The notes under the pieces were generated by a model. It made no database searches. It was not told the DNA's origin and saw only the letters and a list, made by a program, of their open reading frames with translations. Of a DNA stretch of 64,000 nucleotides, positions 55,879 to 64,000 are shown in pieces. The position numbers were made by a program, and so were the translations under genes. Position 1 is the first letter of the stretch, and the number at the start of each line of letters is the position of its first letter. Where the stretch lies: positions 900,665 through 964,664 of the forward strand of contig NZ_PCPP01000001.1 of assembly GCF_002979755.1 (NCBI RefSeq). The letters run 5' to 3'. The DNA is from Chryseobacterium culicis (GTDB lineage Bacteria; Bacteroidota; Bacteroidia; Flavobacteriales; Weeksellaceae).

Positions 55879-58044
55879 TTACTGTTTGATCAATTTTTTG
55901 TTGATTGTCTGCTTCTCTGTTTCAATGCTAATGACATAATTCCCTGTTTGTATGGAAGATAGATTGATCTCTGTTTTACTTCCTTTCAGAGAAGAAGCTG
56001 ATGTTACCAATCTTCCCGCTTCATCAAACATTTTATAGGATTTTAAATTTTCTTTGGATGAAATGATGATCATTGTTTTTGCCGGATTCGGGTAAATTGA
56101 AACGGTATTGTTATTTGTTTCAATATCTTCAACTCCTAAAAACTTGCATAAAAATCCGGCATTCCATCCGTTTGCTGTACCTGATTCATTGGAGAAAAAC
56201 TCAACGGTAATAGCTCCGGTAGGATCTGTAGATACAAATGGCCCGGGAACCAAAGAACCCGTAAGATTATTTCCATTCGGAAACAATGGAGATCCGGCTG
56301 TAGGTCCATTATATACATACATATAGTCTTTAAAACTTTCTAAATTAAATTCACTGAAATGCAATGTCAGTTTGGAATTGGAAAGTGGGTAAAAAGTTTT
56401 GGTTAACTTTTCGTTGTTACTATACCCTCCGGAAAGACCTCCGGAATCTGTAAACCGTACCCCAGAACACCAGTTTCCATCTGTTAAAAATGTTCTGTGT
56501 TTCTGAAATGCCAATGGACCTGAGCATTCGCTTCCTACAAATAAATTGTAATACGTGTTCGGTTCAAGATTGTTTATTATAAAGCTATTAGAATTAGTAG
56601 TTCCTGATTGTACAACTGTGCCGTCAATTTTACAAAGTCTGTATCTCCAGGATGACAGACTTCCATCCATAATAAAAATATTTGCTGAGTTTTGAGTTAC
56701 ATCAGAAACACTGACATCCAGTACGGTAATCTCACATGAAGAAGTACAGTTTGTTCCAAGACAAGATTTAGAATTAATGATACTTCTTATAAGTTCTGCA
56801 GGTTGTGCCCCAAAACCATTACTAAAATTGATTCCAGTTCCGGCAACTAAATGACAATAGCTCATTATGGTTCCTCCTGAGCTTCCCGGAATTGGTCCGG
56901 GACATGTACTGCCTTGAGATCCGGCCTGAGCTCCACATCCATCAATAGCAGTATTATTACCATTCCATGCACAGGCGTGGGTATGGGGAGACCCTAAGCC
57001 ATGTCCCATTTCATGGGCAATTATAAAAATATTCCAGGAAAACAATGGAAACTGTTCATAATATGAACGAACAGGAGAAAAGCAATATTTCAAATCTGAG
57101 CAAAGTGAATTCAGATAGGCTACGCCTGTACTTGAAGGTGAAACTATTAAACTGGCAATATCTCCGTTAAACAGAGGTCTGTTATTGCTAAACATTGCTA
57201 AATTCGCATCATGTCCTCCTGTATAAGGATCTGGGGTTGTCCAGACATAAATTTCACTTAAAGATATCCGGATATCATCATTAAAATATAATGTTTCGAC
57301 ATTATTATGCATAGCAGTCATCCAATTAACGGTGGATGTTACATTAAAACCATTATTTTCGTAAGGTTTATATCCTACTTCATAATAAGTCCTTACGCAA
57401 TTATCAGTTATTGTCTTTTGGGTAAGCTGATCAGGCTGAAGAGAGTTTTTTTGCCCTTTGTTTCCCATTATTTCATCTGCCTCGCAAACAAAACTGTTTT
57501 GTACTGTTAGTTTATTTTCTGAATAACTTACAAAATCTTCGGAGTCTTTAAGCTTACCAATAACAACATTCCCCAGAGCAGGAGTTGAAATAACTCCGAC
57601 AATATCATTGTCAAAAAAACTAAAAGCTGCAAGAGATTCATCATTCCCTTTCACAATACCCCGATAATAGATTCCCGGCTTGTAAGAAACCCGTTCATCT
57701 TTTTTAGTTTTTACATTAAAACCATCAGCAAAAATTGATTTTTTATATAACTGAACTGTTATTTCTTTATTTCCATCAAAAGGAAAAGATACTTCAAGAA
57801 ACTCAGGGCTCTCAAGCATCAGTTTTTTAAGCTGAGCCTGATCAAGTTTAAAAATAGCTGCATCGGTTGCTATCCTCTTAAGATCAGACAAATCACCTGT
57901 ATTTTTCAGATCAAATAAGCCATAGGTATGGCTACGAACCTTTAATTTTTCATACTCATGGATTTTGCGAGCTAAAGGTTTTAAATTTTGGGCAATACAA
58001 AAGATACCCCATAAAAAGGAGCTGAATAAAAGGAGTTTTCGCAT
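55879..58044 (-). CDS. T9SS-exported reprolysin-like metalloprotease, copy 1
   Basis: A 721-residue protein from ATG 58044 (MRKLLLFSS; the frame extends further but this gives the signal peptide, cut after CIAQ). The order is signal peptide, a propeptide-like region to about 190, then the M12-type catalytic domain with HEMGHGLGSPHTH near 345 and Met-turn GTIMSYCH. A fibronectin-like domain (about 470-550), a CUB domain from WCSG and a T9SS type A sorting domain with SIYPNPAKTM follow. Secreted or surface endopeptidase. The last 190 residues are nearly identical to copy 2, also at DNA level. Confidence 0.9.
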   Translation of the reverse strand: MRKLLLFSSFLWGIFCIAQNLKPLARKIHEYEKLKVRSHTYGLFDLKNTGDLSDLKRIATDAAIFKLDQAQLKKLMLESPEFLEVSFPFDGNKEITVQLYKKSIFADGFNVKTKKDERVSYKPGIYYRGIVKGNDESLAAFSFFDNDIVGVISTPALGNVVIGKLKDSEDFVSYSENKLTVQNSFVCEADEIMGNKGQKNSLQPDQLTQKTITDNCVRTYYEVGYKPYENNGFNVTSTVNWMTAMHNNVETLYFNDDIRISLSEIYVWTTPDPYTGGHDANLAMFSNNRPLFNGDIASLIVSPSSTGVAYLNSLCSDLKYCFSPVRSYYEQFPLFSWNIFIIAHEMGHGLGSPHTHACAWNGNNTAIDGCGAQAGSQGSTCPGPIPGSSGGTIMSYCHLVAGTGINFSNGFGAQPAELIRSIINSKSCLGTNCTSSCEITVLDVSVSDVTQNSANIFIMDGSLSSWRYRLCKIDGTVVQSGTTNSNSFIINNLEPNTYYNLFVGSECSGPLAFQKHRTFLTDGNWCSGVRFTDSGGLSGGYSNNEKLTKTFYPLSNSKLTLHFSEFNLESFKDYMYVYNGPTAGSPLFPNGNNLTGSLVPGPFVSTDPTGAITVEFFSNESGTANGWNAGFLCKFLGVEDIETNNNTVSIYPNPAKTMIIISSKENLKSYKMFDEAGRLVTSASSLKGSKTEINLSSIQTGNYVISIETEKQTINKKLIKQ

Positions 58045-58112
58045 TATTAATTTTTTTATTAAAAATACTACAAATACTTTAATTTTCACTAAAACAATCA
58101 TGAAACATAAAA

Positions 58113-58141
58113 AAACCATAACAAAATATCTGCTATGGTTT
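58113..58141 (-). terminator. Terminator after protease 2
   Basis: AAACCATA (58113-58120) pairs with TATGGTTT (58134-58141), with a T-run on the minus strand. A near copy lies at 60402-60430, so it was duplicated with the genes. Confidence 0.8.
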
Positions 58142-58168
58142 AAATATGCATTCTTTTTTTATTATTAA

Positions 58169-60334
58169 TTATTGTTTGATCAGCTTTTTGTTGATTGTCT
58201 GCTTCTCTGTTTCAATGCTAATGACATAATTTCCTGTTTGTATGGAAGATAGATTGATCTCTGTTTTACTTCCTTTCAGAGAAGAAGCTGATGTCACCAA
58301 TCTCCCCGCTTCATCAAATATTTTATAGGATTTTAAATTTTCTTTGGATGAAATAATGATCATTGTTTTTGCCGGATTCGGATAAATTGAAACGGTATTG
58401 TTATTTGTTTCAATATCTTCAACCCCTAAAAACTTGCATAAAAATCCAGCATTCCACCCGTTCCCCGTGCCATATTCATTGGAGAAAAACTCAACAGTAA
58501 TAGCTCCGGTAGGATCTGTAGATACAAAAGGCCCGGGAGGCAACGTACCCGTAAGATTATTCCCATTCGGAAATAAAGGAGATCCGGCTGTAGGTCCATT
58601 ATATACGTACATAAAGTCTTTAAAATTCTCTAAATTAAATTCACTGAAATATAATGTCAGTTTGGAATTGGAAAGTGGATAAAAAGTTTTGGTTAACTTC
58701 TCATTGTTACTATATCCTCCGGAAAGACCTCCGGAATCTGTAAACCGTGCTCCTGAGCACCAATCTCCATCTGTTAAAAATGTTCGGTATTTTTGATAAG
58801 CTAAAGAACCTGAACATTCACTTCCAATGAATAAGTTATAGTAAGTATTTGGATCCAGATTATTTAAACTAAAGCTGTTGGTATTGATTGTTCCTGACTG
58901 CACAATTGTTCCATTTATTTTGGAGAGTGTATACTTCCATGCTTGTGAAGCTCCATCTATAATAAAGACACTTGCTGAGTTTTGTGTAACATTGTCAATA
59001 CTGAGATCCATTACCGTTACTTCACAGGAAGAAATACAGTTAGTACCCAGACAAGCTTTTAAATTAATGGTTTTTCTAATGAATTCAGCGGGTTGTGGCC
59101 CAAATCCGTTACTGAAATTGATTCCAACTCCGGAAATTAAGTGACAATAACTCATTATAGTCCCTCCGCCACTACCAGGAATTGGCCCGCTGCATGCATT
59201 TCCCTGATTTCCACTTTGGGCACCACATCCATCAATAGCAGTATTATTACCATTCCACGCACAGGCATGGGTATGCTGAGAGCCTAGATTATGTCCCAAT
59301 TCATGGGCCGTAACATTGACCGTCCAGGAATACATCGGAAATTGCTGGTAGGTTACCGTAACGGGTGAGTAACAGTATCTCACATCTGTACAGAGTGAGT
59401 TAATATTGGAATAACCGGTACCAGTAGGCGAGATCACTAAGTGAGCAATATCACCATTAAATATAGGCCTGCTATTGCTAAATACCCCTAAGTCCGGATT
59501 ATAGTTACCTGTATAAGGATCTGGTGTAGTCCATACATACATTTCACTTAAAGCTATCTTAATATCATCATTAAAATATATTGTTTCAACACTGTTATGG
59601 ATAGCGGTCATCCAGTTAACAGTAGCAGCTACATTATAACCATTCCCCTGATAGGGTTTATAACCTACTTCATAAAATACCCTTACACAATTTTCTGTCA
59701 TTGTTTTATGGGTAAGCTGTCCTGGATCAGGTGGTGGTAATTGAGTTTTATTTTCTTTCAATTCATCTACACTACAAATGAAACTATTTTTTACCGTCAG
59801 CTTAGATTCTGAATAACTTATAAAATCACTCGAATTCTTTATTTTTCCAAGTATAATATTTCCCAAAGCTGGTGTTGAAATAATCCCTACCACATCATTA
59901 TCAAAAAAACTAAATGCTACTATAGACTGATCATCTCCTTTAACAATTCCGCGATAGTAAATCCCGGGATTATAGGATACCTCTTCATCTTTTTTCGTTT
60001 TTACTTTAAAATCATCAGTGAAAATTTGCTTTTTAAAAAGCTGAACAGTGATTTCTTTATTGCCATCAAAAGGAAAGGATACTTCAAGAAATTCAGGGCT
60101 TTCAGCAAGTAATCTCATGAGTTTGGGTATATCCAGGCTTAAAACAGTAGCATCAGTTGCCGTTTTTCTTAAATCAGAGATATTATCCGTGCTTTTCACA
60201 TCAAATAAGTCATACTTAGGAGCACGGTAGTTTAGCTTTTCATATTCATGGATTTTTTGGGCTACAGGTTTTAGATGTTGCCCAAAACAAAAGATGCCCC
60301 ATATCAATGGGCCAAATAGTAAGAGTTTTCGCAT
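58169..60334 (-). CDS. T9SS-exported reprolysin-like metalloprotease, copy 2
   Basis: A 721-residue protein, same architecture and length as copy 1. Signal peptide ends CFGQ; zinc motif is HELGHNLGSQHTH followed by ACAWNGNNTAIDGCG; Met-turn GTIMSYCH; then fibronectin-like, CUB (WCSGARFTDSGG) and T9SS sorting domains ending KKLIKQ. It has its own terminator. Comparison with copy 1 shows a diverged catalytic part but a nearly identical C-terminal third, pointing to recent gene conversion. Confidence 0.91.
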   Translation of the reverse strand: MRKLLLFGPLIWGIFCFGQHLKPVAQKIHEYEKLNYRAPKYDLFDVKSTDNISDLRKTATDATVLSLDIPKLMRLLAESPEFLEVSFPFDGNKEITVQLFKKQIFTDDFKVKTKKDEEVSYNPGIYYRGIVKGDDQSIVAFSFFDNDVVGIISTPALGNIILGKIKNSSDFISYSESKLTVKNSFICSVDELKENKTQLPPPDPGQLTHKTMTENCVRVFYEVGYKPYQGNGYNVAATVNWMTAIHNSVETIYFNDDIKIALSEMYVWTTPDPYTGNYNPDLGVFSNSRPIFNGDIAHLVISPTGTGYSNINSLCTDVRYCYSPVTVTYQQFPMYSWTVNVTAHELGHNLGSQHTHACAWNGNNTAIDGCGAQSGNQGNACSGPIPGSGGGTIMSYCHLISGVGINFSNGFGPQPAEFIRKTINLKACLGTNCISSCEVTVMDLSIDNVTQNSASVFIIDGASQAWKYTLSKINGTIVQSGTINTNSFSLNNLDPNTYYNLFIGSECSGSLAYQKYRTFLTDGDWCSGARFTDSGGLSGGYSNNEKLTKTFYPLSNSKLTLYFSEFNLENFKDFMYVYNGPTAGSPLFPNGNNLTGTLPPGPFVSTDPTGAITVEFFSNEYGTGNGWNAGFLCKFLGVEDIETNNNTVSIYPNPAKTMIIISSKENLKSYKIFDEAGRLVTSASSLKGSKTEINLSSIQTGNYVISIETEKQTINKKLIKQ

Positions 60335-60401
60335 TATTAATTTTTAATAAAAGTAACACAAATACTTTAAGTTTTTACAAAACAATCATAAAATATAAAA
60401 A

Positions 60402-60430
60402 AAACCATAACAGAAAGTCTGCTATGGTTT
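60402..60430 (-). terminator. Terminator after protease 3
   Basis: AAACCATA (60402-60409) pairs with TATGGTTT (60423-60430), with an inner CAG/CTG pairing and T-run on the minus strand. Homologous to 58113-58141. Confidence 0.8.
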
Positions 60431-60461
60431 AAATAAATATGTATTATTTTTTTATTATTAA

Positions 60462-62624
60462 TTACTGTTTGATCAGCTTCTTGCTGATGGTCTGCTTTTC
60501 TGTTTCTATGGTAATTACGTAGTTTCCTGTCTGAATTGAGGAAAGATTTATTTCCTGTTTATTTCCTTTTAAAGAAGAATTAGAAATCACCAGTCTTCCG
60601 GCTTCGTCATAGATTTTATACCCTTTTAGTCTTTCTTTTGAAGAGAGCATTATCATATTTTTGGCAGGATTCGGATATAGATCTATTGAGTTATTTTTTA
60701 TATTGATGTCTTCTACTGCTAAAACATTGCAAGAGAAATTCACATTCCATCCATTCTCTGTAGCGGCTCCATCGGAAACAAATTTTACTGTTATTGCCCC
60801 TGAAGGATCTGTTGATGTAAACGGACCTGGCACTGTATTTCCACTCAGATTATTTCCGTTGGCGAATAATGGGGAAGCTGTAGAAGGACCATTGTACACA
60901 TACATAAAGTCATACCCCTGTTCAAGATCGAATGCTGTAAATGTCATTGTCATAGCGGAACCAGGAGTAGGAGAAAATGTTTTTACAATTTCTTCATTAT
61001 CTCCATATTGACCTGTTGAACCTCCTGTGTCTAAAAACTGAATTCCGTCACACCAGGCTCCATCAGTTAAAAAGATTTGTGATAGCTGGAATGCATTGGG
61101 TCCACTACAATCTGTTCCTACACTTAATCTATAATAAGTGGCTGGCTGAAGGTTGGTAAAGTTAACAGATGGCGTAGTTGTATTTCCTGATGATACTGCT
61201 GCTCCATTAGCAGTAGTTAATTTATACTTCCATGAAGTTGAGGATGCATCTGTAAAATTAGCATTTGCTGAAGTCTGTGTAATGTTGTTAACTTTAAAGT
61301 TGGTGATGGATGTAGCACAAGATGCTGTACAGTTGGTACCCAGACACCCTTTTGAATCTACTGTATTTTTAATCAATGTTCCTGGCTGTACACCAAAACC
61401 ATTCGCAAAATTAATCCCTACACTGCTTACCAAATGGCAGTAGCTCATAATCGTACCACCACCTGCCGGAGGAAGGGCCGCTGTACATCCTTCGTTATTT
61501 CCTGAAGCAGGGCCGCATCCGTCAATAGCTGTATTATTACCATTCCAGAAACAAGAGTGTGTATGTGGTGACCCTAAATTATGTCCAAGTTCATGGGTCA
61601 TAACTTCTATATTCCAGGAATAGGTAGGTACATTTTGATAATTTAAATTCATTCCACAATAAGAATATTTATAACTGGTACATAATGAATTAACATATGC
61701 GATACTTGTTGTAGCCGGATTTCTTAATAACTGTGCCACATCCCCATTAAAAGTAGTTCTGGTAGTTCTAAACTGGTTCAGAATTGCACTTGGTGAACCT
61801 GAATAAGGATCAGTAGTTGTCCAGACAAAAACTTCACTTAATGCTACATTCACATTTTCATTGGCATATAAAGTGGTAACGTTATTATGCATAGCAGTCA
61901 CCCAATTGGTGGTAGTTGTAGTATTGCTTCCGTTTTGGGTATAAGGCCCAAACCCTACTTCATAGTATATTCTTACGCAGTTATCCGTTTTTTTACTGGT
62001 GGTATTATTAGGATTAAAAACAGGTCTCTGGGTCTGGTTTTCTTTCAATCCGTCTACCCCACAGGCAAATGGATTGGCACCTGTTAATTTAGCATCTGAA
62101 TAGTTTACAAAATCTTCAGAATTTTTAGCTTTTCCCAGTACTATATTTCCTAATTCGGGGGTAGAAGCAACTCCTACAATATCATTATTAAAAAAGCTAA
62201 AAGCAGCAATAGATGCATTATCACCTTTTACAATACCCTGATAATAAACTCCCGGTGTGTAGTCTACTGCTTTTCCTTTCTCTGTAACTACTTTAAAATC
62301 GTTGGTCAAGATCTGATGTCTGTACATTTCAACGGTGATCTGCCTGCCTCCGTCAAAGGGAAAAGATATTTCAAGAAACTCAGGTTTTTCGGTGATTAAT
62401 CTTTTCAGTTCTGAAGACTTCAGAGACATCACCGTGATATCTGTTGCAGCCCTTTTATATTCGGCTAATTTATCTGCATTTTTATCTATCTCAAATAAAT
62501 CATAGCTTTTAAGCTCCGATTTCCCATTATGATATTCCGAAACTTTTTGCGCAACCGGTTTTAATTTTTGAGAAAAACCCATAACACAACATTGTAAAAA
62601 ACAAACTAATAGAAACTTTTTCAT
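60462..62624 (-). CDS. T9SS-exported reprolysin-like metalloprotease, copy 3
   Basis: A 720-residue protein with a signal peptide (1-19, ending GFSQ). The zinc site is HELGHNLGSPHTH at 344-356, with Met-turn GTIMSYCH and the Cys-rich HSCFWNG segment. A fibronectin-like domain follows, then CUB starting WCDGIQFLDTGG, and a T9SS sorting domain with DLYPNPAKNM. It is the most diverged of the three and is transcribed first. Its CUB domain differs clearly from copies 1 and 2, so it did not share their conversion. Confidence 0.91.
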   Translation of the reverse strand: MKKFLLVCFLQCCVMGFSQKLKPVAQKVSEYHNGKSELKSYDLFEIDKNADKLAEYKRAATDITVMSLKSSELKRLITEKPEFLEISFPFDGGRQITVEMYRHQILTNDFKVVTEKGKAVDYTPGVYYQGIVKGDNASIAAFSFFNNDIVGVASTPELGNIVLGKAKNSEDFVNYSDAKLTGANPFACGVDGLKENQTQRPVFNPNNTTSKKTDNCVRIYYEVGFGPYTQNGSNTTTTTNWVTAMHNNVTTLYANENVNVALSEVFVWTTTDPYSGSPSAILNQFRTTRTTFNGDVAQLLRNPATTSIAYVNSLCTSYKYSYCGMNLNYQNVPTYSWNIEVMTHELGHNLGSPHTHSCFWNGNNTAIDGCGPASGNNEGCTAALPPAGGGTIMSYCHLVSSVGINFANGFGVQPGTLIKNTVDSKGCLGTNCTASCATSITNFKVNNITQTSANANFTDASSTSWKYKLTTANGAAVSSGNTTTPSVNFTNLQPATYYRLSVGTDCSGPNAFQLSQIFLTDGAWCDGIQFLDTGGSTGQYGDNEEIVKTFSPTPGSAMTMTFTAFDLEQGYDFMYVYNGPSTASPLFANGNNLSGNTVPGPFTSTDPSGAITVKFVSDGAATENGWNVNFSCNVLAVEDINIKNNSIDLYPNPAKNMIMLSSKERLKGYKIYDEAGRLVISNSSLKGNKQEINLSSIQTGNYVITIETEKQTISKKLIKQ

Positions 62625-62770
62625 GATTTTGATAATTTATCATTTTTACAAATAAACAAAAAAAATCAAAACATAGTGAAAAATCCTTATTATATTCTAT
62701 TATTTATGGAAACTACATAAATAAATTTAACCAAATCACTAAATGAATGTTTTTAATTCATTAAAATAAA

Positions 62771-62796
62771 AAAAGACGTTAAAAATAACGTCTTTT
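62771..62796 (-). terminator. Terminator after the MFS gene
   Basis: AAAAGACGTTA (62771-62781) pairs with TAACGTCTTTT (62786-62796), loop AAAA. It lies five bases past the MFS stop and before the protease promoter region. Confidence 0.9.
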
Positions 62797-62801
62797 AATT
62801 T

Positions 62802-64000
62802 TTATAAAGTTTCTCTATCGGTTCTCATTTTGACCTTCAGGAATCGTATTAAAACTAATCCTGCTGCAAAAAATATGGTCATTGATAAGGCCGCGATACG
62901 CATATTATTGAAATGTTCAATTAATGTTGCAAAGATGAATGTTCCGATGATAATGGCAATTTTCTCCAATACATCATAGAAACTGAAGTACGTTGTATTT
63001 TCCATGGAATTTTCCGGAAGAAGTTTTGAGTAGGTAGATCTTGACATTGCCTGAAGACCTCCCATTACCAAACCAACTACGGCAGCTACTCCATAAAACT
63101 GGTATTCTACTGTAGGATTTTCTTTGTTCAGGAAATAAGCCCAAAGACATGCTACAATCCAAAGGATGATGGCAATTGAAATCACATTTTTGTTACCAAT
63201 TCTCTTGGATAGTCTCGAGAAAATAACTGCTCCGATGATCGCTTCGATCTGAATCACCAGAAGGGTTCCTATCAGTTTATCCTGAGCAAGATTGATCTCA
63301 CTCTTTCCGAATAAAGTTGCCATAAGGAAAATTGTCTGCATTCCTACACTGTAAAAGAAGAAACTTGACAGGAAGAATTTCAGATTTTTATCTTTGAAAA
63401 GCTCTCCTCCTACTTTAAACAGTTCATGAAAACTTTCTTTTGCAATATCTTTATAGAAGCTCAGATTATCTTTAAACACCTCAAAGAAACCTCCCTGCTC
63501 TTCATGTTTTTTGAAAATATTCTTATAATTAAGCAATACTAAGTCTTTAGGAAGTTTATCTTTCACATCCCCAAATTGAGGAAGGTGTTTGAATGTGTAT
63601 TGAGAGAACCCAAACCACCATGCTCCCGTTAACAGGAAACTGATTCTTGTAAACAATAGCTGCTGGGCTGCTCCTTTGGCAAAAACCTGAATTAAAACCA
63701 AACAGATTACCACTAAAACTACGGAACCAATATATCCGTACACATATCCTCTTGCAGAGAGCGCATCCTGCCTGTCCGGTGTGGCAATATCAGGAAGGAA
63801 AGAATTATAAAATACCAGACTTCCCCAAAAACCTACGCTGGCCGTAATACTGAATAATAGCCCCAGAAATACGTTATGCATCCCTGTAAACATTGCTAAT
63901 CCCATACATGATGTTGCACCGAGATAGCAGAAGAACTGCAGGAAAGATTTTTTGTTTCCGATGGTATCAGCCAAAGAAGATAAAAACGGTGACAGTAATA
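62802..64000 (-). CDS. UMF1-type MFS transporter, N-terminus beyond the window
   Basis: At least 399 residues; the frame stays open to the window edge, reading LLSPFLSSLADTIGNKKSF. This is the conserved loop between helices 2 and 3 of MFS proteins, so roughly the first 50-60 residues are missing. Eleven or so further helices follow. A large central loop has many Lys/Phe residues, and RLSKRIGNKNV is the repeat loop in the second half. The general layout fits the UMF1 (Atg22/YxiO-like) subgroup. Substrate unknown. Confidence 0.87.
   Translation of the reverse strand, partial: LLSPFLSSLADTIGNKKSFLQFFCYLGATSCMGLAMFTGMHNVFLGLLFSITASVGFWGSLVFYNSFLPDIATPDRQDALSARGYVYGYIGSVVLVVICLVLIQVFAKGAAQQLLFTRISFLLTGAWWFGFSQYTFKHLPQFGDVKDKLPKDLVLLNYKNIFKKHEEQGGFFEVFKDNLSFYKDIAKESFHELFKVGGELFKDKNLKFFLSSFFFYSVGMQTIFLMATLFGKSEINLAQDKLIGTLLVIQIEAIIGAVIFSRLSKRIGNKNVISIAIILWIVACLWAYFLNKENPTVEYQFYGVAAVVGLVMGGLQAMSRSTYSKLLPENSMENTTYFSFYDVLEKIAIIIGTFIFATLIEHFNNMRIAALSMTIFFAAGLVLIRFLKVKMRTDRETL

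Overview
This window looks like an ordinary chromosomal segment from a Chryseobacterium-like member of the Flavobacteriia (Bacteroidota). The DNA is AT-rich. Promoters have the Bacteroidota form (TTG, about 18-20 bases, TAnnTTTG), and Shine-Dalgarno sites are generally not evident. Secreted proteases end in type IX secretion (T9SS) C-terminal domains. An apparent capnine (sulfonolipid) gene pair, a small signal recognition particle RNA, and small GG-leader and PPGxAK peptides also fit this group. The species assignment is inference. About 57 protein genes, one structured RNA and many intergenic repeat elements can be supported. No tRNA, rRNA, CRISPR array, transposase or phage gene was seen.

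Left part (1-24 kb): a DUF2723 membrane glycosyltransferase candidate; a cysteine-synthase-like gene followed by a serine-palmitoyltransferase-like gene (probably cysteate synthase and cysteate acyltransferase); an EamA exporter; a beta-solenoid protein of unknown role; a large B12-binding radical SAM protein with a CX4CX2C cluster motif; atpD-atpC, with a short epsilon subunit; ribF overlapping an acyltransferase; a LolA-like/glutathione peroxidase/ADP-ribosylglycohydrolase operon; kdsB; a PAP2 phosphatase; and a class I/II aminotransferase.

Middle (24-41 kb): phospho-sugar mutase and a lipoprotein upstream of the aminotransferase; a small four-helix-bundle gene tightly enclosed by two direct repeats of about 150 bp; a GIN-domain lipoprotein; a GT2 glycosyltransferase with a DUF4199 protein; the ffs RNA; a metallo-beta-lactamase-fold hydrolase; menB-menA-SRPBCC; gyrA with a TPR gene; two tandem very small lipoproteins; a GNAT/DUF421 pair; and a 44-residue GG-leader peptide gene found by eye.

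Right part (41-64 kb): uvrA; an isolated tssE-tssF pair of a Bacteroidota-type T6SS; an APC permease; DUF4920; an M14 peptidase; and a 970-bp AT-rich intergenic region with repeated TTAC-N4-GTAA-like sites in front of an XRE regulator. These are followed by proline dehydrogenase, a mevalonate kinase/UbiA pair, three tandem T9SS-exported reprolysin-like metalloproteases, and a truncated UMF1-type MFS transporter.

Most genes are housekeeping or cell-envelope functions. The less ordinary content is the sulfonolipid pair, the repeat-enclosed four-helix-bundle gene, the orphan T6SS baseplate pair, the GG-leader peptide, the operator-like array, the protease triplet with signs of gene conversion, and several families of dispersed intergenic repeats.
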